Shown piece by piece: positions 27,320-34,429 of a stretch of DNA of 64,000 bases (positions are counted from its first letter, which is position 1; each line of letters begins with the position of its first letter). This DNA is from Mycobacterium sp. 236(2023). Lineage in GTDB: Bacteria > Actinomycetota > Actinomycetes > Mycobacteriales > Mycobacteriaceae. The stretch covers positions 62,001 to 126,000 of the forward strand of contig NZ_JARSBP010000002.1 of NCBI RefSeq assembly GCF_029623955.1, read 5' to 3'. Under the pieces are notes generated by a model that saw only the letters and a list, made by a program, of their open reading frames with translations, was not told the DNA's origin and searched no databases. Made by a program: the position numbers and the translations under genes.

Positions 27320-27484
27320 TCAGGATCTCGGCTGATCGTCGCGCGGGTTGATTCGTCGCAAGAAATCTGGATCGTCGTCAGGCCCGATCGTCCGTCTGCG
27401 CGGCCGCGCCGCGTTCATTCGGACCACCCGCCAGCCGACGTAGGCCAATCCAGCCAAGACGAGAATCAGGAGCAAATACGCCAC
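27320..27484 (-). CDS. small single-helix membrane protein (Rv0530A-like)
   Basis: A 54-residue protein: VAYLLLILVLAGLAYVGW forms one N-terminal membrane helix, followed by a basic stretch (RPRRRT) and an acidic, hydrophilic tail. GTG 27484 is preceded at ideal spacing by AGGAAGGAGG, the strongest Shine-Dalgarno site in the window, and a TATATT box lies just upstream. It matches the small protein annotated in tuberculosis as Rv0530A. Function unknown. It converges with the ParA-like gene and diverges from the DUF4229 gene. Confidence 0.85.
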   Translation of the reverse strand: MAYLLLILVLAGLAYVGWRVVRMNAARPRRRTIGPDDDPDFLRRINPRDDQPRS

Positions 27485-27533
27485 TCAAAACCTCCTTCCT
27501 GTCAATATACGCGTCGTCGGTAGGCTCAGATCC

Positions 27534-27866
27534 GTGTCTGACGACCCCCGGCCCGGATCCCGCCCATACCTCGATGTGCTGGCGTACACGGTGGCGCGGA
27601 TCCTGCTCGTGGTCGTGGTGACGGCCGCGATTCTCGGCATCGGGCATCTGGTCGGAATCCGGGAGTTCCCGGTCGTGGTGGCATTGCTGTTCGCCATCGT
27701 CATCGCGTTGCCGCTGGGGATCTGGGTGTTCAGTCCGCTGCGACGGCGCGCAACGGCGAGTCTCGCGGCGATCGACGCGCGCCGGCGCCGCGATCGCGAG
27801 CAGCTTCAGTCCCGGCTGCGGGGAAACTCTGACGGCGAGACGCGGAGTCCCGACGCGGACGCGTGA
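27534..27866 (+). CDS. DUF4229 small membrane protein
   Basis: A 110-residue protein (Rv0531-like) with two hydrophobic segments in residues 20-66 (ILLVVVVTAAILGIGHLVG and VVVALLFAIVIALPLGIWVF, close together), then a basic and a charged tail with RRRRDRE. Matches DUF4229, unknown function. GTG 27534 lies seven bases after TAGGCT (27521-27526), consistent with a leaderless start. Confidence 0.82.
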   Translation: MSDDPRPGSRPYLDVLAYTVARILLVVVVTAAILGIGHLVGIREFPVVVALLFAIVIALPLGIWVFSPLRRRATASLAAIDARRRRDREQLQSRLRGNSDGETRSPDADA

Positions 27867-27925
27867 CACTGGCGCAGCGATGGTAAACGGCGTAGCTGTA
27901 GCAATTTCTGGGTAATCCCGTTGCC

Positions 27926-28339
27926 ATGACTAAACCGCAGGTCATGACCCGTCCTAGAGGCATGGCGAGCCCCACCCGCATCAATAGCCCCAGACGTATG
28001 ATCGGCCACCGGCTCTACCAACGGTGGCTGAACGAATTGTGGGCCGGCTATCGAATCGCCGGGGAGCTGGTGACACCCGATTTCGTCGGGCACTGGCCAA
28101 CATATGACGTCCGTGGGCCGGCTGAACTCCAGTCCGCCGTGGACCGCACCCGCATGATGTTGAAGGAGCTGGTGTTCATCGTCGACGTCGGACCGATCAG
28201 CGACGGCGACATGATGGCCGCCCGCTGGATCGCGACCGGCGCAGGCAAGAACGGGCCCGCGCGGTTCACCGGCAGCGACCTCCTGCGGATCGAGGGCGGC
28301 AAGATCGCCGAGTACTGGACGACGTCGGCGCGCGCTTAG
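27926..28339 (+). CDS. SnoaL-like/NTF2-fold protein
   Basis: A 137-residue protein resembling SnoaL-type polyketide-cyclase-like proteins: RLYQRWLNELWAGY, LVTPDFVGHWP, MMAARWIATGAG and EYWTTS are typical NTF2-fold strands. Enzymatic activity is uncertain, since many such proteins only bind small molecules. The first 24 residues are basic and Met-rich; ATG 27998 is an alternative start. ATG 27926 lies seven bases after TAATCC. The gene converges on the vWA operon, 3 nt apart. Confidence 0.75.
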   Translation: MTKPQVMTRPRGMASPTRINSPRRMIGHRLYQRWLNELWAGYRIAGELVTPDFVGHWPTYDVRGPAELQSAVDRTRMMLKELVFIVDVGPISDGDMMAARWIATGAGKNGPARFTGSDLLRIEGGKIAEYWTTSARA

Positions 28340-28342
28340 GGA

Positions 28343-29047
28343 TCATCCCGCGGCGTCGCGCAGGATCTGACGGAGCGCGTCCAACGGATCACCGCCGATG
28401 TCGATGCGACGTTCGTCGGGCGTTGACGCGTCCGGGACGGAAACCGGCGGAGGTACAGAGACATTCGGTGCGCTCGGGGGCGGAGGGGGCGGTGGTGCGA
28501 GGGGTACCACCGCCCCTAATCCGGCGATCTTGGCGCGGACACGCGCCTCGGCATCATTGCGCACGGCCCGGCGCTGCGGGTCGGGGTCGGAATTGCCTGC
28601 GAAACAGTCCGGCGGTGCTTCGGTGATCGTCGCGAGAGCGCTCTCGTACCTCTGGCGTGCCTCGTCGATCCGCGCCTCCCACGCATCGATATCACCCTGG
28701 CGCTCTCTGACCAGTTGCAGATTGACGCGAATCGGACATTGCTGCGCCGCTTGGGTGTTGGCCAATGCCGCCGAGAACTGTGTGTCCGCATCGTCGAGTC
28801 GACCCTCGAGGACCGCGAGCCCACCCGCCGCGGACTGCGCAGTGGCGGGCTCGACCACATTGAAGATTTCCAGCAACGACACATCGTCGCGCAGAGCGCT
28901 GACATCGCCTGCGGCGTAGTGTTCCTGCGCTGAATCGCCCACCACGCCAACAGAGATGAGTTTCACGGCCAGCGTTGTCACGACGATCGCCGGGACCGCC
29001 GACAACGCCAGGAGCCGTCGGCGCAACCGGATGCGGGCGCGCGTCAT
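28343..29047 (-). CDS. TPR/BatC-like anchored protein of the MoxR operon
   Basis: A 234-residue protein: basic N-terminus, one membrane helix (about residues 12-34), then a helical region with tetratricopeptide-like pairs (QEHYAAGDVSALRDDVSLL, LDDADTQFSAALANTQAAQ) and a Pro-rich linker with eight prolines in a row near residue 185. It occupies the BatC/TPR position in MoxR-vWA operons, where such proteins are thought to scaffold assembly. Last gene of the six-gene run; its ATG overlaps the previous stop by 4 nt. Confidence 0.7.
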   Translation of the reverse strand: MTRARIRLRRRLLALSAVPAIVVTTLAVKLISVGVVGDSAQEHYAAGDVSALRDDVSLLEIFNVVEPATAQSAAGGLAVLEGRLDDADTQFSAALANTQAAQQCPIRVNLQLVRERQGDIDAWEARIDEARQRYESALATITEAPPDCFAGNSDPDPQRRAVRNDAEARVRAKIAGLGAVVPLAPPPPPPPSAPNVSVPPPVSVPDASTPDERRIDIGGDPLDALRQILRDAAG

Positions 29048-29955
29048 GGCAGCAGCTCTTTTCGGGTAGCCCGGGCGCGGCGCAGATCCCTTGTGGTCAG
29101 GTAGATCTCACCGAGCAGTAGTACCGCCGCCAGTAGTGCGAAGATCCAGTAGAGCTCGGTGCGGTTCGACGCCGACACAGTGACGGGAGCCGATGAACCG
29201 TTCTGAGGTGCATCGGCCTGCGGTAGGGCCTGGCCCGCCCCGCGCGCGACGTAGGGCAGCTCGAGTTGGTCGGCGATGCCGCGTAGCGTGTTTTCCCCGG
29301 CGCCGGCCCCGTAATCGAGGACGGCCCCGCCGTCGACATCCGGTGTGTCGAAAACGCCCTGCGGCACCGTCGACTCCGGAGCGCCCGACCCCAGGTAGTA
29401 GACGAGGTTCGGGGCCTGCGGGAATTGCTGAGCGGCCGAGATCAGCTGGTAACGCAAGGTGTTGGCGGCCGCTCCGGCGTTGACGAGTGTGCCGTCCACA
29501 CCCGGATACGGGTTGAGTGATTCGACGACGGGCTGCAGGCTCCACGCATCGGCGGACAGCGGCCAGTCGATCGCGGGCCGCGCCGCGAACGCGATGACGG
29601 CGAACCGTGACCCGGGGTGGGCATCGATCAACGTCTCGATGTCATCGCGGATTCCCGACATCCGGGGTGCACCACCGAAATCGGTGATCGCCGAGTCGGC
29701 GGATCGATCGACCACGAAGTAGACGTTCGCGCCCCCCTGCGACGCCGTTGCCGGCGCGGATTCGGCCGAAGGTCCGGTCATGGGGCGTGCCGCGGCAAGG
29801 AGCACGAGCACCGTCGCCGCCGTGGTGACGCTCCACCGCCACACGGCGCTTCGGCCTGCTGTGGTGGCCAGGCGCAACGCGAGCAGACGCAGGATGATCA
29901 ACGCCGCCGCGGCGACGGCCAGCACGAGCGGGGGCAGCACCGGGTCGAACATCAT
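29044..29955 (-). CDS. vWA-domain membrane protein (BatB-like)
   Basis: A 303-residue protein with two N-terminal helices, a von Willebrand A-like domain (about 80-245) and a C-terminal helix near LYWIFALLAAVLLLGEIYL. The metal-ion-dependent adhesion motif is altered: FVVDRSADS reads DxSxxS rather than DxSxS. The tail is basic (RDLRRARATRK). The ATG at 29955 forms an ATGATGA-type overlap with the upstream stop; a start at 29997 would overlap by 46 nt and is less likely. Confidence 0.75.
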   Translation of the reverse strand: MMFDPVLPPLVLAVAAAALIILRLLALRLATTAGRSAVWRWSVTTAATVLVLLAAARPMTGPSAESAPATASQGGANVYFVVDRSADSAITDFGGAPRMSGIRDDIETLIDAHPGSRFAVIAFAARPAIDWPLSADAWSLQPVVESLNPYPGVDGTLVNAGAAANTLRYQLISAAQQFPQAPNLVYYLGSGAPESTVPQGVFDTPDVDGGAVLDYGAGAGENTLRGIADQLELPYVARGAGQALPQADAPQNGSSAPVTVSASNRTELYWIFALLAAVLLLGEIYLTTRDLRRARATRKELLP

Positions 29956-30911
29956 CGGCGGACCGCCAGCAGCGAAACCCCGAGTAGCGCAGCACAAGCC
30001 AAGGCGGCGATCAGGACAGTCGCCGGATCATCCTCTCTGGCATCGGCGCTGACGCTGTCCGCTGCGGGGGGTGCGCCGCGGATCGCGTCGAGTTGGCTGT
30101 CGGCCTGAGCGGGGTCGAATCGAAAGAATTGGCCGCCGGTCGAGGCGGTCGTCGCGCTGAGGTCCTGGGTGTCGCGACCAGCGGTCGCGATCGCGTTGAT
30201 CTGCACGCCGGCGCGCTGCGCCATCTCGGTGGTCTGGGCGTCGGTGTACAGCGACGGCGTGGTGTCGCCGGGGGGACGTAATGCGCCGGGGCCGAGGTAG
30301 ATCAGGGACCGGCGGGTGTCGCCGGTGGTCTGGAAATCGGGAAAGCCGGTCAGGCACAGCGCCAGCGCATCGGCGACAGTCGGGGAGTAGTCGGTGTAGT
30401 CCACGGCAGCGGTGAAGTCGGGTGCCGTCGGCGCGTCCCTGGCGAAGTCGGCGAGCCGCCCCGCCGCGAACTGATGATCCCGTGTCAACGGGATCAGCCG
30501 CCGGTTCAGCGAGGTCAACCCGATCCGCTCGGTTCCATAGGTGGTCGCCTGACGCGCGAAGTAACCCAGGAAATCGGCCGTCGCATCCTCGTCGACCGGG
30601 GTTCCAACGCACAGCATGATGTCCTCGCGCGGAGCGGAACCCTCTGCGTCCGTTGATATTTCGAAGGGCCGGGCGCCTGCCAGTATCGTCACCGCGCACA
30701 GCAGGATCAGCAGGGTGAGTGCGATCACCCCGGCGCGGGTCTGCCTGCGGACCACGGCCCGGTATTCGGGCAGTCGCGTCAGCCGCGAAGTGTTGGCCAG
30801 CGGCAGCTGGTCGGCCTGGCTGCCCTTGATCGGTATGAGCACCGCGAGCGCCACCACCAGGACGATGGCGCCAAGTCCGGCGGCGACCACCGGCCACCAC
30901 GTCAGCTCCAC
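29952..30911 (-). CDS. vWA-like membrane protein (BatA-like, degenerate MIDAS)
   Basis: A 319-residue protein with two N-terminal helices (8-28 and 61-80), an extracytoplasmic or cytoplasmic vWA-like domain, and a C-terminal helix (VLIAALACAALLGVSLLAV). Position, topology and the motif spacing fit BatA. The region that should hold DxSxS reads IMLCVGTPVDEDATADF, so no proper MIDAS is present and metal binding may be lost. It overlaps the upstream gene by 10 nt and the next by 4 nt. Confidence 0.7.
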   Translation of the reverse strand: MELTWWPVVAAGLGAIVLVVALAVLIPIKGSQADQLPLANTSRLTRLPEYRAVVRRQTRAGVIALTLLILLCAVTILAGARPFEISTDAEGSAPREDIMLCVGTPVDEDATADFLGYFARQATTYGTERIGLTSLNRRLIPLTRDHQFAAGRLADFARDAPTAPDFTAAVDYTDYSPTVADALALCLTGFPDFQTTGDTRRSLIYLGPGALRPPGDTTPSLYTDAQTTEMAQRAGVQINAIATAGRDTQDLSATTASTGGQFFRFDPAQADSQLDAIRGAPPAADSVSADAREDDPATVLIAALACAALLGVSLLAVRR

Positions 30912-31375
30912 GAGCGGATCAGTGCTTCCGTCTCGTCGCCGAGCGCGCCCACATCGGCCGTCGAACCCCTGTCGAACTGTGCGCTGCCCAGCGCTTCGAG
31001 CATCGGTGCCGCAGGGGCCAGTTCGCTTGCCGCGATGGCACTCAACTGCATGTACTGAGCGCGCGTTCCGGTGGCCTGATGCAGAAAGCTCCGCAGCGTG
31101 CAGCTCAGCTCGGCGCTGGCGCGTTCGGCGGACAGGTCCCCGGCGCGGTGGCGGTCGGTGACCGATCTGACCGTCTTCGCGTACCGGTGTCTGAGCAGCC
31201 GGCCGTGCACGTCATCGACGCCGGGGATGCGGCGCAGTCGTTCCGACGGCATCGTCATGACGAGAACCAGGGCGCACCAACCGATGACGGCCACGAGCAG
31301 TGCCAGCCCAAGCCACAACCACACCATCGAGTAGCCCGGCGGGCCGCTGACGAACTCCAGAAGATCATCCGGCAC
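30902..31375 (-). CDS. single-helix membrane protein of the MoxR operon
   Basis: A 157-residue protein with one helix (VWLWLGLALLVAVIGWCALV) near the N-terminus, then a basic, helical, presumably cytoplasmic domain of about 110 residues (SAELSCTLRSFLHQATG, MLEALGSAQFDRG). It sits between DUF58 and the first vWA gene, where many such operons have a small DUF4381-like or unassigned membrane subunit. Function unknown. It overlaps DUF58 by 11 nt. Confidence 0.7.
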   Translation of the reverse strand: MPDDLLEFVSGPPGYSMVWLWLGLALLVAVIGWCALVLVMTMPSERLRRIPGVDDVHGRLLRHRYAKTVRSVTDRHRAGDLSAERASAELSCTLRSFLHQATGTRAQYMQLSAIAASELAPAAPMLEALGSAQFDRGSTADVGALGDETEALIRSWS

Positions 31376-32225
31376 GCGACCACACCCTCGTCATATCTGT
31401 CACGGCACGCCGGATCTCCCCGGAACCCGATATCGCGACGTGCGGCACGGCATGTGATGCCATGATCCGGGTCGTCTCCTCGGCCCGTCGCTCCTCGGAC
31501 CGCCGGTAGGCGGCCACCACGCCGGGGTCGACCGCGGCGGGGCCGAGCACCGGCCTGCCCGTCGCGACGTCGTACCCGCCGCCTGATACACCCGCGGCAG
31601 GCATGTCGGCCACCATGGTCCACAGCACATCGTGCCGCCCGGTCAGACGTGCCAGCGCGTCGTCGAGGCGGCTGTCCGGTTCGGGCTCGTCGGAGACCAC
31701 GACGATGAGCATCGAGTGCCGGTAATGTGTTGCCACATAGGTCAACTGGGCCACGACATCGCTGGGTCCGTGTCGGCCGGCGTGAGTGTGATAGTTGGAC
31801 AGCATGCTCTCGATGTGATTCTCGCCGCGGCTCTGGCGGACCCGCAGGCTACCGCGGGCGTCGCCGTAGACCATGCCGATCTCATCGGAGCGGCCCAATG
31901 TGATCAGGCCGATGGCGCCGAGAACATGCTGCGCCACTTCGCATTTACGCTCTCGACTGGGGCTGAGCCCCACCATGTTGCGCCCGGCATCGGCGACCAG
32001 CAGGATCTTGTGGTGCTTCTCCGAGACGAAGCGTTTGATCAGCACGCTGGCCGACCTGGCAGAGGCCTTCCAATCGATGTCGCGCACGTCATCGCCGGGA
32101 ACATACGGCCTGAGCTCGTCGAATTCCAGAGTGCGCGTGTGCAACAGCGCGTGGCGCCCACCCTCGAGCATGCCCCGGGTGTCGGTGCCGAAGTACGCCC
32201 TGGCTCGGTTGAGATGCTTGCCCAC
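31365..32225 (-). CDS. DUF58-domain protein
   Basis: A 286-residue soluble protein with the DUF58 signature RPYVPGDDVRDIDWKASAR and a following vWA-like core that begins KILLVADAGRNM, where a Ser-type MIDAS is also absent. DUF58 proteins are nearly always encoded beside MoxR ATPases and are candidate clients or adaptors. GTG 32225 shares one base with the MoxR stop, so the two are translationally coupled. Confidence 0.88.
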   Translation of the reverse strand: MGKHLNRARAYFGTDTRGMLEGGRHALLHTRTLEFDELRPYVPGDDVRDIDWKASARSASVLIKRFVSEKHHKILLVADAGRNMVGLSPSRERKCEVAQHVLGAIGLITLGRSDEIGMVYGDARGSLRVRQSRGENHIESMLSNYHTHAGRHGPSDVVAQLTYVATHYRHSMLIVVVSDEPEPDSRLDDALARLTGRHDVLWTMVADMPAAGVSGGGYDVATGRPVLGPAAVDPGVVAAYRRSEERRAEETTRIMASHAVPHVAISGSGEIRRAVTDMTRVWSRAG

Positions 32226-33226
32226 TAGGGCACCCGGACCGCCTGCAGCACGGCGTCGACCACCCTGGCAGGCGTGACGCCGGCGCTGGCCGCCTCGAAG
32301 CCGAGGATCAGCCTGTGGGCCAGCACGCGGTGCGCGAGATCGGCGATGTCACCGGGGATGACATGGTCGCGACCGTGAAGCACGGCGAGGGCACGCGCCG
32401 ATGTGCACAGCGCGATCGTGGCGCGGGGGCTGGCACCGTATTCGATCAGCCTTGCCAACTGGCTGGGCAGGTGGTTGGCCGGATCGCGCGTCACGCCGAC
32501 CAGGCGGCTGGCGTAGAGCATCAGGTCCCGGCTCATGTAGGTCTCGCGCGTGACCGTCTGCAGACGGCGGATGTCGTCGAGGGTGGCGACCGGCTGGCTG
32601 TGGTGCTCCTTGTCGAAGAGCCCGGCGTCCAGGCGTGACATCACCTCGACCTCCTGCTCGGGAGACGGGTAGCGGACGATTTCCTTCAGCAGGAAGCGGT
32701 CGGTCTGCGCTTCGGACAGCGCGTAGGTGCCTTCCTGGTCGACGGGGTTCTGGGTGGCGATGACGAGGAACGGCTCGGGGATGGCGTACTCGGTGCCCGC
32801 GATCGTGGTCTGGCGTTCCTCCATCGCTTCGAGCATCGCGCTCTGTGTCTTCGCGCTCGAACGGTTGATCTCGTCGAGCAGCACGACGTTGGCGTGCACC
32901 GGGCCGAGTTGCGTGACGAACGACGTGGTCGCCGCGTCATAGATCTGGGTGCCGATGATGTCGCTGGGCAACAGGTCGGGAGTGCACTGGATACGCCGGA
33001 ACTGCCCGTCGATCGACTCGGCGATCACGCGCGCGGCGAGCGTCTTCGCGAGTCCCGGCACGCTTTCCAGCAGGATGTGCCCGCCGGTCAGCAGGCCGAT
33101 GAGCAGCGTCTCCCGGAGGTGTTCCTGGCCGACGACCTTCGCGGAGAACGCCTCGGTCAACGCCGCGACGACGCGTTGGGCCGCGCGGGTGTCCTCGGAT
33201 TGGCGGGGCGTCGGGGCGGCAGTCAT
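32225..33226 (-). CDS. MoxR family AAA+ ATPase
   Basis: A 333-residue AAA+ chaperone-like ATPase. Walker A-type loop ESVPGLAKT, Walker B VVLLDEINRSSAKTQSAMLE (Asp-Glu pair), sensor 1 IATQNPVDQEG and an arginine-finger region QTDRFLLK are all present, so it should be active. MoxR ATPases assist maturation of complexes with vWA proteins. It is the first gene of the six-gene run 33226-28343. ATG 33226 is used; a GTG one codon upstream (33229) is possible. It is unlike moxR1/2/3 in location. Confidence 0.92.
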   Translation of the reverse strand: MTAAPTPRQSEDTRAAQRVVAALTEAFSAKVVGQEHLRETLLIGLLTGGHILLESVPGLAKTLAARVIAESIDGQFRRIQCTPDLLPSDIIGTQIYDAATTSFVTQLGPVHANVVLLDEINRSSAKTQSAMLEAMEERQTTIAGTEYAIPEPFLVIATQNPVDQEGTYALSEAQTDRFLLKEIVRYPSPEQEVEVMSRLDAGLFDKEHHSQPVATLDDIRRLQTVTRETYMSRDLMLYASRLVGVTRDPANHLPSQLARLIEYGASPRATIALCTSARALAVLHGRDHVIPGDIADLAHRVLAHRLILGFEAASAGVTPARVVDAVLQAVRVP

Positions 33227-33291
33227 CACGCAGCAAGTACCACGCGGCTGGCGCGGGCAAACCGACGCTCAGCGTCGCTGGGCGCACCGGA

Positions 33292-34167
33292 TCAGAGCTG
33301 TGGCACCGCCAACGCGACACTGACCGCGATTGCCCACACCAGCATCGTCAGCCCGGTGTCCTTCAGGACGGGAATCAACTCGCGACCACCCGACCCGGCG
33401 CGCACCGGCTTGGCGGCGCGCAGGGCCAGCGGCAGCGCGACGAAGCCGACCGCGCACCACGGCGTCGCCAGCATGAGCAGCAGCGTCAGCGCGAACGCCA
33501 CCACCAGCAGCACCTGGAACAGCACCCTCGTCTTCGCGTCGCCGAGCCGGACGGCCAGCGTGATCTTGCCGGACTCCTTGTCGGTCGGGATGTCGCGCAG
33601 GTTGTTGGCGACCAGCACGGCCGACGACAGGCAGCCGGTCGCGACGGCGAGCGTCACCCCCACCCAGTCGATGCGCCCGGCCTGGGTGAACTGCGTGCCC
33701 AGCACGGCGACGAGGCCGAAGAACACGAACACCGCCACCTCGCCGAAGCCCAGGTAGCCGTACGGCTTCGACCCGCCGGTGTAGAGCCATGCTCCGGCGA
33801 TACATGCCGCGCCGACCGCGATCAGCCATGGCGCGGAGAACCACGCCAGCACGAGGCCCGCGACCGCGCCGACGGCAAGGCTGATCACCGCGGCGGTCAG
33901 CACCGCCTTGGGCGCCGCGAGCTTGGAGCCGACCAGCCGAAGTGGTCCGGAGCGCACGTCGTCGGTGCCGCGGATGCCGTCGGAGTAGTCGTTGGCGTAA
34001 TTGACCCCGATGATCATCCCGACCGCGACGAGCAACGCCAGCAGCGCTTTCCACCACGACGCGGCGCCGAGCCAAGCCGCGGCGCCGGTGCCTGCGATGA
34101 CGGGCGCGACGGCATTGGGCAGCGTGCGGGGACGCGCTCCCTCGACCCACTGGGCGAAACTGGCCAC
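33292..34167 (-). CDS. menA: 1,4-dihydroxy-2-naphthoate polyprenyltransferase
   Basis: Attaches the polyprenyl chain to 1,4-dihydroxy-2-naphthoate in menaquinone synthesis. A UbiA-family membrane protein, 291 residues, with eight or nine helices. Metal-diphosphate motifs are [11 protein letters not shown] and [19 protein letters not shown] 34167 ([13 protein letters not shown]) is the conserved start; the frame runs open further upstream but the homology begins here. It lies 66 nt from the MoxR gene; tuberculosis fabH, which would sit next to it, is absent. Confidence 0.95.
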   Translation of the reverse strand: MASFAQWVEGARPRTLPNAVAPVIAGTGAAAWLGAASWWKALLALLVAVGMIIGVNYANDYSDGIRGTDDVRSGPLRLVGSKLAAPKAVLTAAVISLAVGAVAGLVLAWFSAPWLIAVGAACIAGAWLYTGGSKPYGYLGFGEVAVFVFFGLVAVLGTQFTQAGRIDWVGVTLAVATGCLSSAVLVANNLRDIPTDKESGKITLAVRLGDAKTRVLFQVLLVVAFALTLLLMLATPWCAVGFVALPLALRAAKPVRAGSGGRELIPVLKDTGLTMLVWAIAVSVALAVPQL

Positions 34168-34209
34168 GACGGCAAGTCTTGCAGGTCGATGCCGTGGCAG
34201 ACTGAGCGC

Positions 34210-34413
34210 ATGGATGACCGGCTCAGCAAGGCCGAGATCGGCAAGGACGCGGTGCAGGAGATCGTCGGCGCCGGGGCGTCGACGGTCGGCGAGATCACCT
34301 CGATCATCACGACCGCGGTCAAGGACGTCGCGAATGCGATCGGCGGCTTCGCCACCGACGTGTTCGAGATCCGCGACGGTGCAAAGCGCGCTGCGGGCGA
34401 CCCCGACGACTGA
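34210..34413 (+). CDS. small conserved-looking hypothetical protein
   Basis: A 67-residue protein starting [20 protein letters not shown]. The central part ([31 protein letters not shown]) is amphipathic helix-like, with a charged tail. No domain recognised. It diverges from menA (42 nt between starts) and converges with the Emb-like gene. Codon use looks like its neighbours, so it is probably real. Confidence 0.6.
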   Translation: MDDRLSKAEIGKDAVQEIVGAGASTVGEITSIITTAVKDVANAIGGFATDVFEIRDGAKRAAGDPDD

Positions 34414-34429
34414 CCGCCGCACCTGACCG

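Noticed and set aside
28343..33226. Phage or mobile-island origin for the MoxR operon
   Set aside because: No integrase, tRNA, direct repeats or composition change at its borders could be seen.
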